Assembly: GCF_004358325.1 (NCBI RefSeq) | Contig: NZ_CP037940.1 | Coordinates: 2,542,001-2,606,000, forward strand | Length of the DNA stretch: 64,000 nucleotides | Direction of reading: 5' to 3' | From: Periweissella cryptocerci | GTDB taxonomy: Bacteria > Bacillota > Bacilli > Lactobacillales > Lactobacillaceae | Shown here: piece after piece, positions 44,401 to 52,044 of the stretch | Layout of the letters: each line of letters begins with the position of its first letter | Position numbering within the stretch: the first letter of the stretch is position 1 | Made by a program: the position numbers and the translations under genes | The notes under the pieces: generated by a model | Told to the model about the DNA's origin: nothing | The model's input: only the letters and a program-made list of their open reading frames with translations | Databases searched by the model: none

Positions 44401-44969
44401 ACCAAGAAGTTAAAACGCGTTTTGATTTCTTGACGAATCAACAAGCTGACTTAGTAGCTGCGCGAACCAATTTGTATGCGACGATGAATGAAATGGATGA
44501 GGAAGTGCAAAAGCGCTTTAAATTTACCTTTGATGAAATCGCGGCACAGTTCAGTATTGTCTTCACTAAAATGTTTGGTGGTGGGCAAGCTGAATTGACG
44601 CTGACGGATCCGGAACATCTTTTGACATCTGGGATTGATATTATGGCGCAGCCGCCTGGTAAAAAATTCCAGCAAATGTCATTGTTATCAGGTGGCGAAA
44701 AAGCATTGACGGCAATTACGCTGTTATTTTCAATTCTTGCTGTTCGTCCGGTACCATTTGCAATTTTGGATGAAACTGAAGCTGCTTTGGATGATGCGAA
44801 TGTCACGCGTTTTGCGGAATATTTGCACACCTTCCAAGATGACACGCAGTTTATTGTCATTACCCACCGTAAAGGTACGATGGTCAATGCCGATGTCTTG
44901 TATGGAATTACGATGCAAGAATCGGGTGTTTCAAAAATGGTTTCAGTTAATTTAACTGATCTTGATTAA
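41415..44969 (+). CDS. smc: SMC, chromosome condensation protein
   Basis: Large coiled-coil ATPase of 1184 residues, core of the SMC-ScpAB complex. Walker A is [21 protein letters not shown] truncated here to its GPNGSGKS centre (about 32-39). The hinge lies near 510-660, with a [8 protein letters not shown]-type flexible strand at about 660. The signature LLSGGEKAL and Walker B [13 protein letters not shown] lie near the C-terminus. ATG 41415 is chosen over TTG 41409. The operon rnc-smc-ftsY is standard in Firmicutes. Confidence 0.96.
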   Translation: [1184 protein letters not shown]

Positions 44970-45059
44970 TCAAGCTTAAGTGGTGGTAAGCGTCAAATAG
45001 CCGTATGTTAGAGCACTGCCTAATTGAGCTAAAAACTAATAGAAACGAGGAAGCTAAAT

Positions 45060-46595
45060 ATGGGATTATTTGATATTTTCAAAAAGAAACCAAAAGTTGC
45101 CCCAGTCGTTGTTGAAGTGCTTTACCCAGCCAATTGGGATGCAGCGACACAAAGTGTGATTGTTCCTAACGATATTGAAGCAACTAAAGATAGTGAATTT
45201 GTGCATTTAACACCGGATGCGGCAGGTGAAACATTTGCCGATGAAACTGAAGTTGTGGCTGACACGACGATGGAAAACTCTGATGGCGAAGGCGAACAAG
45301 CCTACGCGGGTACTGATGCCGATGACGTGCCAAGTGAACAATTTGCAGCGACGCTAGAAGAACCGCAAGCAGATGTGATTGAAAGCGGTGAAGCAGATAC
45401 TACTGAAGTTGCAGTTGAAGATAATGCAGCTGAAACTGCACCAGTAGCGGCGGAAGAAGTTGTTGAAACGGCAACTCCAGAACCCGTTGTGGAGCAGGCA
45501 GAAGCTCAAACACCAGTTGTTGAAACGCCGGTGGAAGTGCCAGTTGTAGATGCACCAGTTCAAGAAGAACTAGTTGAAGAAGCAACGGCTGAACCTGTGG
45601 CTGAAGTGGTTACTGAAGCTGTCGTTGAAGAAGCGGGTGTTGAGGAAGCAAGTGCCGAACCAACTGAACAAGAACGTTACGATGTGGGGCTTGAAAAGAC
45701 ACGGAAGTCATTTGGGGAACGCTTGAATGCCTTCTTTGCAAAATTCCGTTCGGTGGATGAAGATTTCTTCGAAGATTTGGAAGACACTTTGATTCAAGCT
45801 GACGTGGGCTACGAAACTGCGATGCAAATTGCGGATGAGTTACGTAGTGAAGTTAAGTTGAAGAACGCTAAGAACAAGAATGATATTAAACAAGTTATCA
45901 TTGATAAATTAATCTCAATCTACGATGCAGCGGGGAATGGGGAAGACATTTCGATGCACTTCGCCAAAGAAGGCCCAACTGTCATCATGTTTGTTGGGGT
46001 TAATGGGGTTGGTAAGACAACCACTATCGGTAAGATGGCCGCATTGTACAAGTCACAAGGCAAAAAAGTCTTGTTGGCCGCGGCTGATACTTTCCGGGCT
46101 GGTGCCACGCAACAACTCCAAGAATGGGGTCGCCGTGACGGGGTTGAAGTTGTCGCAGGGCCTGATCGTGCTGATCCTGCGTCAGTCGTCTTTGACGGTG
46201 TGCAAACGGCTATCCGGGGCAATTACGACGTCTTGTTCGTTGATACGGCGGGCCGGTTGCAAAACAATGTTAACTTAATGCAAGAATTGGAAAAAATGAA
46301 GCGGATTATTACGCGTGAAATTCCCGATGCACCGCACGAAGTTTTAATTGTTTTAGACGGGACCACGGGGCAAAATGCGCTCCAACAAGCCAAATTATTT
46401 AAAGATTCAACTGATGTTTCTGGGATTGTGTTAACGAAGCTTGATGGAACTGCCAAAGGTGGGATTGTCTTGGCAATTCGTAATGAAATGCACTTACCAG
46501 TTAAATGGGTTGGTTTGGGTGAACAAGCAGCAGATTTACGGCCATTTTCACCAGCTGACTTTGTCCAAGGATTATTCAAGGGCTTAGTTGACTAA
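45060..46595 (+). CDS. ftsY: FtsY, signal recognition particle receptor
   Basis: GTPase of 511 residues that receives SRP-ribosome complexes at the membrane. An acidic, low-complexity A domain of about 210 residues (Glu, Ala, Val, Pro repeats such as VEEAGVEEASAEPTE) is longer than in Bacillus. The NG domain follows, with GVNGVGKTTTIGKMA, DTFRAGATQQL, DTAGRLQNN and TKLDGTAKGG. ATG 45060 follows ACGAGG. It is followed by ylxM and ffh, the rest of the SRP set. Confidence 0.95.
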   Translation: MGLFDIFKKKPKVAPVVVEVLYPANWDAATQSVIVPNDIEATKDSEFVHLTPDAAGETFADETEVVADTTMENSDGEGEQAYAGTDADDVPSEQFAATLEEPQADVIESGEADTTEVAVEDNAAETAPVAAEEVVETATPEPVVEQAEAQTPVVETPVEVPVVDAPVQEELVEEATAEPVAEVVTEAVVEEAGVEEASAEPTEQERYDVGLEKTRKSFGERLNAFFAKFRSVDEDFFEDLEDTLIQADVGYETAMQIADELRSEVKLKNAKNKNDIKQVIIDKLISIYDAAGNGEDISMHFAKEGPTVIMFVGVNGVGKTTTIGKMAALYKSQGKKVLLAAADTFRAGATQQLQEWGRRDGVEVVAGPDRADPASVVFDGVQTAIRGNYDVLFVDTAGRLQNNVNLMQELEKMKRIITREIPDAPHEVLIVLDGTTGQNALQQAKLFKDSTDVSGIVLTKLDGTAKGGIVLAIRNEMHLPVKWVGLGEQAADLRPFSPADFVQGLFKGLVD

Positions 46596-46613
46596 ACCGA
46601 TTAGAGAGGAAAC

Positions 46614-46739
46614 ATGACCAGCGTGATTTGCATGTGCAAGGATACTGGTGGTCATGTTAGGGGTAACACATTTTGGAAATTGAAAAGAACAATCGCATCA
46701 ATTCCTTGTTTGAGTTTTATCAACCATTACTTACCGTGA
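46614..46739 (+). other. Short ORF and hairpin overlapping the ylxM start
   Basis: A 41-codon ORF starts at ATG 46614 behind a good GAGAGG and overlaps the first 22 codons of ylxM in another frame. CATGACCA (46613-46620) pairs with TGGTCATG, and TTGCA-TG-TGCAA lies inside. The hairpin sits between the strong ribosome site and the TTG start of ylxM. This could be a leader that controls ylxM, or a chance ORF. Confidence 0.35.
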
Positions 46740-47008
46740 AGCAAAATGAGTACATGGATCTCTACTACGGTGATGATTATTCTTTGGGCGAAATCGCTGA
46801 AGAGTTTGAAGTTAGCCGGCAAGCAGTTTATGATAACTTAAGACGAACCGAAAAACTGCTTGAAGCATACGAAGGAAAATTACATTTGTTACGTGATTTT
46901 GAATTACGGAGTGCCGCGGCTGATGAATTAGATAAATACGTCCAAACTAATTATGGTGCTGACGAATATTTAATGACATTAGTTGAGCACTTTGAAAAAT
47001 TAGAGTAA
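46673..47008 (+). CDS. ylxM: YlxM (UPF0122), SRP-associated helix-turn-helix protein
   Basis: Protein of 111 residues with a sigma-70 region-4-like helix-turn-helix ([24 protein letters not shown], about 35-58). YlxM stimulates SRP GTPase activity in streptococci. The start is TTG 46673 after AGGGG; the family N-terminus fits ([15 protein letters not shown]). It lies between ftsY and ffh as usual. An overlapping upstream ORF and hairpin may limit its translation. Confidence 0.88.
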   Translation: MEIEKNNRINSLFEFYQPLLTVKQNEYMDLYYGDDYSLGEIAEEFEVSRQAVYDNLRRTEKLLEAYEGKLHLLRDFELRSAAADELDKYVQTNYGADEYLMTLVEHFEKLE

Positions 47009-47085
47009 TAAATGCGTTTTCCTGAGTGTTATTGATAACAATTAAGAGTATTAGCAAATTAAGAAAATAGAGTGAGGTAGCTACT

Positions 47086-48573
47086 ATGGCCTTTGAAGGG
47101 CTTACAGAACGTTTACAAAACGCAATTTCTGGCTTACGCAAAAAAGGAAAGGTTACTGACGCTGATTTACGCGAAACCATGCGCGAAATCCGTTTGGCCT
47201 TATTGGAAGCCGATGTTAACTTTGATGTGGTGAAAGATTTCATCAAAACTGTCCGTGACCGCGCAACCGGGACTAAAGTGCTGGAAGGGTTAAACCCCGC
47301 CCAACAAATTGTCAAAATCGTTGACGAAGAATTAACGAAGATGATGGGTGAAGAAGCGGTTCCGCTGAATAAGAGCCCAAAAATTCCTACGATTATCATG
47401 ATGTCAGGGCTGCAAGGGGCCGGTAAAACGACCACGGTTGGTAAGTTAGCCCTTAAGTTAAAGAACGAAGAAAAGGCGCGACCATTGTTGATTGCGGCCG
47501 ATATCTATCGTCCAGCGGCCATTGACCAATTGCAAAAACTTGGTTCTGACATGGATATTCCCGTATTCTCATTGGGCACCGATGTTGATCCACGAGAAAT
47601 CGTACGCCAAGGGTTGGCCCAAGCTGCTGAAAACCACAATGACTATGTCTTCATTGATACGGCTGGTCGTTTGCAAATCGATGAAGAGTTGATGAACGAA
47701 TTAGCTGACATCAAGGATATCGCCAAGCCTGACGAAATCCTGTTGGTTATTGATGCCATGACTGGGCAAAATGCCGTCCAAACTGCTGAAGGTTTCGACC
47801 AACGCCTTGATGTGACTGGGGTTGTCTTAACTAAGCTTGACGGTGATACCCGTGGTGGGGCGGCGCTCTCAATTCGTGCCGTAACTGGTAAGCCAATCAA
47901 GTTTGTTGGTCAAGGTGAAAAGATGACCGACTTGGATGTCTTCTATCCAGATCGGATGTCATCACGTATTTTGGGCATGGGTGACATGTTGACCTTGATT
48001 GAAAAGGCGCAACGTGACTTCGACGAAAAATCAGCCGAAGAACAAATGCAAAAAATGAAGGAAAACACCTTCGATTTCAATGATTTCTTAGAACAATTGT
48101 CACAAGTCCAAAACATGGGACCAATGGAAGATATCTTGAAGATGATTCCTGGGATGGCGAACAATCCAGCTTTGAAGAACGTGCAAATGGATCCTAAGGA
48201 CATGGATCACATTAAGGCAATTGTGTACTCAATGACGCCTGAAGAACGTGAAAACCCAGATATTTTGAATCCTAGCCGTCGTCGTCGTTTGGCTGCTGGG
48301 GCTGGTCGTCCAGTTGTGGAAGTTAACAAGATGATCAAGCAATTCAACGAAATGAAAAAAATGATGAACGGCATGATGAATGGTAAGATGTCACCACAAA
48401 TGCAAGGCATGATGGATATGATGGGTGGTGCCGGTGGCGGCATGCCAGGAATGCCTTCAATGCCAGGCATGGGCGGCGGTGGTCTTGGTAGCAAGATTGG
48501 CGGCATGGCTGGTAATTTAGCCATGAAGCAAATGGCGCGGAAACTTAAAAAAGCCAAGAAACGTCGTAAGTAA
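47086..48573 (+). CDS. ffh: Ffh, signal recognition particle protein
   Basis: SRP54 GTPase of 495 residues that binds signal peptides and 4.5S/6S SRP RNA. The NG domain has GLQGAGKTTTVGKLA, DIYRPAAIDQL, DTAGRLQID and TKLDGDTRGGAAL. The methionine-rich M domain starts near residue 300, with SRRRRLAAGAGR as RNA-binding helix. The tail is unusually rich in Gly, Met and Pro (GGAGGGMPGMPSMPGMGGG). ATG 47086. It ends with a weak terminator. Confidence 0.96.
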   Translation: MAFEGLTERLQNAISGLRKKGKVTDADLRETMREIRLALLEADVNFDVVKDFIKTVRDRATGTKVLEGLNPAQQIVKIVDEELTKMMGEEAVPLNKSPKIPTIIMMSGLQGAGKTTTVGKLALKLKNEEKARPLLIAADIYRPAAIDQLQKLGSDMDIPVFSLGTDVDPREIVRQGLAQAAENHNDYVFIDTAGRLQIDEELMNELADIKDIAKPDEILLVIDAMTGQNAVQTAEGFDQRLDVTGVVLTKLDGDTRGGAALSIRAVTGKPIKFVGQGEKMTDLDVFYPDRMSSRILGMGDMLTLIEKAQRDFDEKSAEEQMQKMKENTFDFNDFLEQLSQVQNMGPMEDILKMIPGMANNPALKNVQMDPKDMDHIKAIVYSMTPEERENPDILNPSRRRRLAAGAGRPVVEVNKMIKQFNEMKKMMNGMMNGKMSPQMQGMMDMMGGAGGGMPGMPSMPGMGGGGLGSKIGGMAGNLAMKQMARKLKKAKKRRK

Positions 48574-48590
48574 AATAAGATATTAGCGAT

Positions 48591-48624
48591 TAAGAGCGGG
48601 ATGTTTATGTCTTAGCTCTTTTTT
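48591..48624 (+). terminator. Probable terminator after ffh
   Basis: AAGAGC and GCTCTT form a short stem around a long loop, followed by T7. Confidence 0.6.
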
Positions 48625-48667
48625 TGCGGGAACGGGTTTCTTTGCACCCGGCGGGTCGGCTGCAGAG

Positions 48668-48706
48668 GTTTTCTAAACAAACAATTAAGAATTTTTCTTA
48701 GAAAAC
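48668..48706. repeat. Inverted repeat in VanZ-gene leader
   Basis: GTTTTCTAA and TTAGAAAAC are exact complements, with an overlapping TAAGAA/TTCTTA alternative inside. It lies about 75 bases before the VanZ-like gene. Possibly an operator or leader hairpin. Confidence 0.4.
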
Positions 48707-48780
48707 AGTTGGAGTGGTAATTACGGCCATTTTCCACTAATATTGTAAGGAAGCATACTAAAGAGAGGAGGTGGCAGTCG

Positions 48781-49392
48781 GTGGAATTTCATATCAAGGG
48801 TCAAACATTTCGCCCCGATATCATACTAGGTGACAACACACTATTAGTGATTGCGGTTGGGCTATTTATCATTACGGCTGTCATCAGTTTAAAGCATCGC
48901 CATCCGCAGCTCCGGTGGCTCCGCATTGGAGTGTGGGCGATCTTCTACGCGTATTTTGTCATGGTGTTGTCGTTTACCGTCTTTCCGATTGGGATTTTCA
49001 CCCATAGTGGTCAGACGTTTGCGCAAGTCGGCTATGGGCACGTACCATATTGGGAAGTCCATCCATTCCGGATTTTAAAGTATGTGACAACTAATGAAGT
49101 TGCAGCCTATAATATTATCGGTAACTCAGTCATGCTGGTGCCGTTAGTTTCGATGTTTGCGTTGCTCTTCAAACGTTTTGTTAAATTACCCTGGATGTTA
49201 GGGCTGGCGTTGTTGGCGTCGCTCCTAGTTGAAAGCACACAATTTGTGCTGACGTATTTCTATATGAATGCGCGCACGTTTGATTTGATGGATATTACCT
49301 CAAATACATTGGGCGGTTTTATCCTTGGAGCAGGGTTATATCATGTAATTCGGTGGATTTTTCCCAAAACAGTCCAAAAATTACAAAAATAA
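48781..49392 (+). CDS. VanZ-like family membrane protein
   Basis: VanZ-family protein of 203 residues with about five membrane helices. The conserved NIIGNSVMLVPL and ESTQFVLTYFYMNARTFDLMDITSNTLGG segments are those of the family. VanZ gives low-level teicoplanin resistance in enterococci; most chromosomal relatives have no known function. GTG 48781 lies 10 bases after GAGGAGG. It sits between ffh and rpsP, where Firmicutes usually have no gene, so it is an insertion in the cluster. Confidence 0.85.
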   Translation: MEFHIKGQTFRPDIILGDNTLLVIAVGLFIITAVISLKHRHPQLRWLRIGVWAIFYAYFVMVLSFTVFPIGIFTHSGQTFAQVGYGHVPYWEVHPFRILKYVTTNEVAAYNIIGNSVMLVPLVSMFALLFKRFVKLPWMLGLALLASLLVESTQFVLTYFYMNARTFDLMDITSNTLGGFILGAGLYHVIRWIFPKTVQKLQK

Positions 49393-49424
49393 TGAATTTT
49401 TTTCAGTCTGTAAAGTAAAAAGGC

Positions 49425-49453
49425 TTTACAGGTGATTAGTTGTTTGGTATATT
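49425..49453 (+). promoter_or_regulatory. rpsP promoter
   Basis: TTTACA, 17 bases, TATATT, 39 bases before rpsP. Confidence 0.7.
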
Positions 49454-49491
49454 ATTAAGCGTAGATAAAACACATCGGAGGAAATTATATT

Positions 49492-49764
49492 ATGGCAGTT
49501 AAGATTCGCCTTAAGCGTATGGGTTCTAAGAAGCGCCCATTCTATCGTGTCGTTGTTGCAGATTCACGTTCACCACGTGATGGTCGTTTCATCGAAACTG
49601 TGGGTACTTACAACCCACTTGTTGAACCAGCTGAAGTTAAGTTGGAAGAAGAAAGCATCATGAACTGGTTGAACAACGGTGCGCAACCTTCAGATACTGT
49701 TAAGAACATCCTTTCTAAAGCAGGTATCATGAAGAAGTACCACGAAGCAAAGTTCACTAAGTAA
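49492..49764 (+). CDS. rpsP: Ribosomal protein S16
   Basis: Small-subunit protein S16, 90 residues, full length: [35 protein letters not shown] is cut here to its core [13 protein letters not shown]. Strong codon bias. ATG 49492 follows CGGAGG. It has its own promoter and terminator. The genes that normally follow (khpA, rimM, trmD) are 6.6 kb away, with an accessory block between. Confidence 0.97.
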   Translation: MAVKIRLKRMGSKKRPFYRVVVADSRSPRDGRFIETVGTYNPLVEPAEVKLEEESIMNWLNNGAQPSDTVKNILSKAGIMKKYHEAKFTK

Positions 49765-49774
49765 TAACAAATTG

Positions 49775-49813
49775 CTCCTAAACCTTGGTATAACAGGGTT
49801 TAGGAGTTTTTTT
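49775..49813 (+). terminator. rpsP terminator
   Basis: CTCCTAAACC and GGTTTAGGAG pair, followed by T7. Confidence 0.92.
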
Positions 49814-49925
49814 GTGTCTGAAAATACGAGGAATGCCGGTGATTATTTGTGTAAAATAATCCGATATATGAAAAAGATTCAACCAATTGAGAAAAACATC
49901 TGATTGCATCTCTTTGTAGTTAACG

Positions 49926-50114
49926 CTAACGTATTTTAAATTCGTCAATACTAATTTTGTAAAGCGTAGATAACTTTACAATGGTTCCAAACGAAGGTTG
50001 TGAAATGTCTTGTTCCCATTTTGAAATTGATTGTTGTGAAATATTCAATTCCATACTTAATTCTTCTTGAGTAAAACCGTGTTCATAGCGGAGTCTACGT
50101 AAAATTTCTCCCAT
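49926..50114 (-). CDS. XRE-family transcription regulator, small
   Basis: Helix-turn-helix protein of 62 residues, essentially only the DNA-binding domain: RLRYEHGFTQEELSMELNISQQSISKWEQ spans the HTH, quoted in part as FTQEELSMELNISQQSISK. The ATG at 50114 follows AAAAGGAGAA. It is divergent from a secreted-protein gene and lies 166 bases from it, with an 8-base inverted repeat over the neighbour's -35. It probably represses that gene and perhaps itself. Confidence 0.88.
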   Translation of the reverse strand: MGEILRRLRYEHGFTQEELSMELNISQQSISKWEQDISQPSFGTIVKLSTLYKISIDEFKIR

Positions 50115-50169
50115 GATGATTCTCCTTTTGGTTTTTTTTATATGAAGATAATATCACAAGATTATATCG

Positions 50170-50218
50170 ATAAGTTGAATATAACTCATTTACAACTTAT
50201 TGGTGTAGAAAGTATAAT
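50170..50218 (+). promoter_or_regulatory. Operator and promoter of the secreted-protein gene
   Basis: The promoter is TTTACA (50189-50194), 18 bases, TATAAT (50213-50218). ATAAGTTG (50170-50177) and CAACTTAT (50193-50200) are exact inverse half-sites 15 bases apart. The right half overlaps the -35, a good place for repression by the divergent XRE protein. Confidence 0.6.
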
Positions 50219-50280
50219 TGAATTAGCGGATACTTAAAATTGTTAATTATTTAGATATTTATACATTGAGGGGAAACGCT

Positions 50281-50781
50281 ATGAACAAAATTATCAAATC
50301 AACAGCTATTGTATTTACTAGTCTGACACTTGGTTTATCAGTAGTTCCAGTAATTCAACCTAGTCTTGAAGTCAGCGCTAATGCTGGCAGTACAAAGGCA
50401 CCAACGAGTATTGAAGGCTACAAAAAGTTAGGATATAAAAATATCAAATGGGGGGCAATTTCAAAAGGATATAATTATAAAAAAGGGGCGGATAAGGGCT
50501 ATCGTGCAGCACTGATAGCGGCTCTAGTTGATATTCCAAAGGCAATTCCTGGATGGGCAAAAGCCGTAGCATCAATCGCCGCAATAATGATTGCGCATGA
50601 TTCGAAGGCTAATTATTTGTATGTACATGTGACTGAGCAGAATTTAAATTCCAAAACAAGTTACGGAGCAGCACAAATTCTCGCATATCGTCGGCGAATT
50701 ACTATTTATAAAGATGCCGCACATAAGCATCAAATAGGTAAAGAATACACTAAAACATTTTGGACATTTGTAAATTATTGA
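50281..50781 (+). CDS. Secreted protein, unknown, bacteriocin-like context
   Basis: Secreted protein of 166 residues. The signal peptide (about 1-33) ends at SANA, followed by a basic, tyrosine-rich region (YKKLGYKNIKWGAISKGYNYKKGADKGYR is the region at about 45-75). A hydrophobic helix comes next (IPGWAKAVASIAAIMIA, about 92-108), and the C-terminus ends KTFWTFVNY. No cysteine, no catalytic motif. ATG 50281 follows TTGAGGGG. A 54-residue membrane protein follows 11 bases later. A cationic secreted protein plus a small membrane partner under a tiny regulator fits a bacteriocin and immunity pair, but I do not recognise the family. Confidence 0.72.
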   Translation: MNKIIKSTAIVFTSLTLGLSVVPVIQPSLEVSANAGSTKAPTSIEGYKKLGYKNIKWGAISKGYNYKKGADKGYRAALIAALVDIPKAIPGWAKAVASIAAIMIAHDSKANYLYVHVTEQNLNSKTSYGAAQILAYRRRITIYKDAAHKHQIGKEYTKTFWTFVNY

Positions 50782-50792
50782 GTGGGGGAAAA

Positions 50793-50957
50793 ATGAATAT
50801 TAACTACACAAAGGCGTTTAATTACTTTTCAGTATTAACGGGCTTATTAGTGTTAATGTATGCGAAATACCGTAATGGACTTATGTTTATTATTGTCGTT
50901 CTTGCGGTAATTATCCAATTAGTTCTGTTGCTTTTGAAGTATAAGTATGAGAAATGA
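50793..50957 (+). CDS. Small two-helix membrane protein, possible immunity protein
   Basis: 54 residues with two hydrophobic helices (YFSVLTGLLVLMYAKY and GLMFIIVVLAVIIQLVLLLL) and a basic end. ATG 50793 follows GTGGGGG. An in-frame extension upstream overlaps the preceding gene and has no ribosome site. It is co-transcribed with the secreted protein. Immunity or export partner is a guess from context. Confidence 0.65.
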   Translation: MNINYTKAFNYFSVLTGLLVLMYAKYRNGLMFIIVVLAVIIQLVLLLLKYKYEK

Positions 50958-51100
50958 CCAGAAATTTATGCTTAATTTTCAGGTGCTATTTGAAAGTTTT
51001 TAAAATTGTTAACGTAATTAATAGCACACTTGCTTTGTCATCATATTGGCTTAGTGAGTTTACATTTGTTCGGTATTAGATCAAATAATAATTAACTTAT

Positions 51101-51135
51101 AATCCCAGTCTGAACACGACTTGGGATTTTCTTTT
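51101..51135 (+). terminator. Terminator of the secreted-protein unit
   Basis: AATCCCAGTC and GACTTGGGATT pair around TGAACAC, followed by TTTCTTTT. Confidence 0.8.
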
Positions 51136-51160
51136 GATTTTACGTAGTTTTTTGTAACTA

Positions 51161-51204
51161 GTCGGCAAGTGCCGACCTGATTATAAAGTAAGTGCCGACT
51201 TACT
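51161..51204. repeat. Two adjacent hairpins sharing AAGTGCCGAC
   Basis: GTCGGCAAGTGCCGAC (51161-51176) and AGTAAGTGCCGACTTACT (51187-51204) are neighbouring palindromes that share AAGTGCCGAC. No gene is within 200 bases downstream. The rest of 51205-51380 shows nothing recognisable. Confidence 0.5.
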
Positions 51205-51404
51205 CAGAAATTTGACGATTCATGAATGTGGCAACTGCCGCTTTACTCGTTATCGCTGACGAATTAAGTTTCAGTACATCAGGGTTGCAGATTGCCTTTT
51301 GTGCCACTTCTGTTTTAATTTTCTTCAAACTTTATTGTTAAAATGGACTCATGAAGCAAAATGTTCAACGAACTGTCTTTTTGATAAAATAGGAGAAAAG
51401 TAAA

Positions 51405-51743
51405 ATGTTTGAAAAAAATAATAAGTCAATTGTAGCGATGGAAATGGAATACATGGGGATTGCGGTAGGTAATGTTGTCTTTTTTACCACAAAATACGAC
51501 GGAAAACGAAACCGCGCAACTGGGATTGTAAAAGCAATTAGTGGCAATGTGGTAACGGTTAGCAAGTTGCCGTCACGAATGGAAGTGACAACTGAGTACA
51601 CCAACTCGGTCACGCCGTGGGGGATGTATGGTTGGCCGGTAGAGAAATACAATGAATGGGCAAAAGGAAATTCATTTCTCACTGACGACGAAGATTGGTA
51701 TGTAACAGAAGCGGATATGGTGGATATTCCATCGTCGAAGTAA
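51405..51743 (+). CDS. Hypothetical protein with SH3-like/KOW-like start
   Basis: 112 residues, unrecognised. The first half (VGNVVFFTTKYDGKRNRATGIVKAISGNVVTVSK, about residues 21-54) reads like a small beta barrel of the KOW or DUF2187 type. The second half is rich in W and Y (PWGMYGWPVEKYNEWAKGN). No signal peptide or helix. ATG 51405 follows AGGAG. It is a single gene between two terminators, within the accessory block. Confidence 0.65.
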   Translation: MFEKNNKSIVAMEMEYMGIAVGNVVFFTTKYDGKRNRATGIVKAISGNVVTVSKLPSRMEVTTEYTNSVTPWGMYGWPVEKYNEWAKGNSFLTDDEDWYVTEADMVDIPSSK

Positions 51744-51799
51744 TATCGGTTGATCAAATCATGCACACAAAATACACATGCTAGCTGCAAATATTATTG

Positions 51800-51850
51800 A
51801 TAGTCGTTACCTTTTTCTTGGCGGAGAGAGGTAACGGCTATTTGTTTGTG
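51800..51850 (+). terminator. Probable terminator before rbs operon
   Basis: ATAGTCGTTACCT (51800-51812) pairs with AGGTAACGGCTAT (51829-51841); a T-rich stretch follows. The T-run is interrupted. Confidence 0.65.
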
Positions 51851-51894
51851 TTTTACAGAAAAATAACAAATTACCAAACACGACAAAAAATATC

Positions 51895-51923
51895 TTGCAA
51901 GCGCTTACAAAGAGCGGTATGAT
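51895..51923 (+). promoter_or_regulatory. rbs promoter with overlapping cre site
   Basis: TTGCAA, 17 bases, TATGAT. TGCAAGCGCTTACA (51896-51909) matches the CcpA cre consensus at 13 of 14 positions and covers the -35, so glucose repression through CcpA is likely. Confidence 0.75.
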
Positions 51924-51938
51924 AAATACAAGAGGTTA

Positions 51939-51952
51939 GTAAAACGTTTTAC
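51939..51952. promoter_or_regulatory. LacI-type (RbsR) operator
   Basis: GTAAAACGTTTTAC is a perfect palindrome with the central CG of LacI-family operators. It lies just downstream of the expected start site, where a repressor would block transcription. rbsR is not in the window. Confidence 0.72.
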
Positions 51953-51978
51953 AAAGAGAACGAGGTGCTTTGGGGGAA

Positions 51979-52023
51979 TTGAATATTGTAGTAGTGCTAA
52001 GAATGGAAATAAAAAACAACTAA
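51979..52023 (+). pseudogene. Possible remnant of ribokinase gene (5' end)
   Basis: A 14-codon reading (MNIVVVLRMEIKNN) starts at TTG 51979 behind GAGGTG and resembles the N-terminus of RbsK (MNIVVVGSxNxD-like). In Bacillus the order is rbsR-rbsK-rbsD-rbsA-rbsC-rbsB; here rbsK is missing exactly at this place. This may be a deletion scar, but the match is short. Confidence 0.3.
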
Positions 52024-52044
52024 ATTTATTGGAGGAACATTAAA

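Noticed and set aside
45354..45585. Two long minus-strand ORFs inside ftsY.
   Set aside because: They are mirrors of the low-complexity acidic domain.
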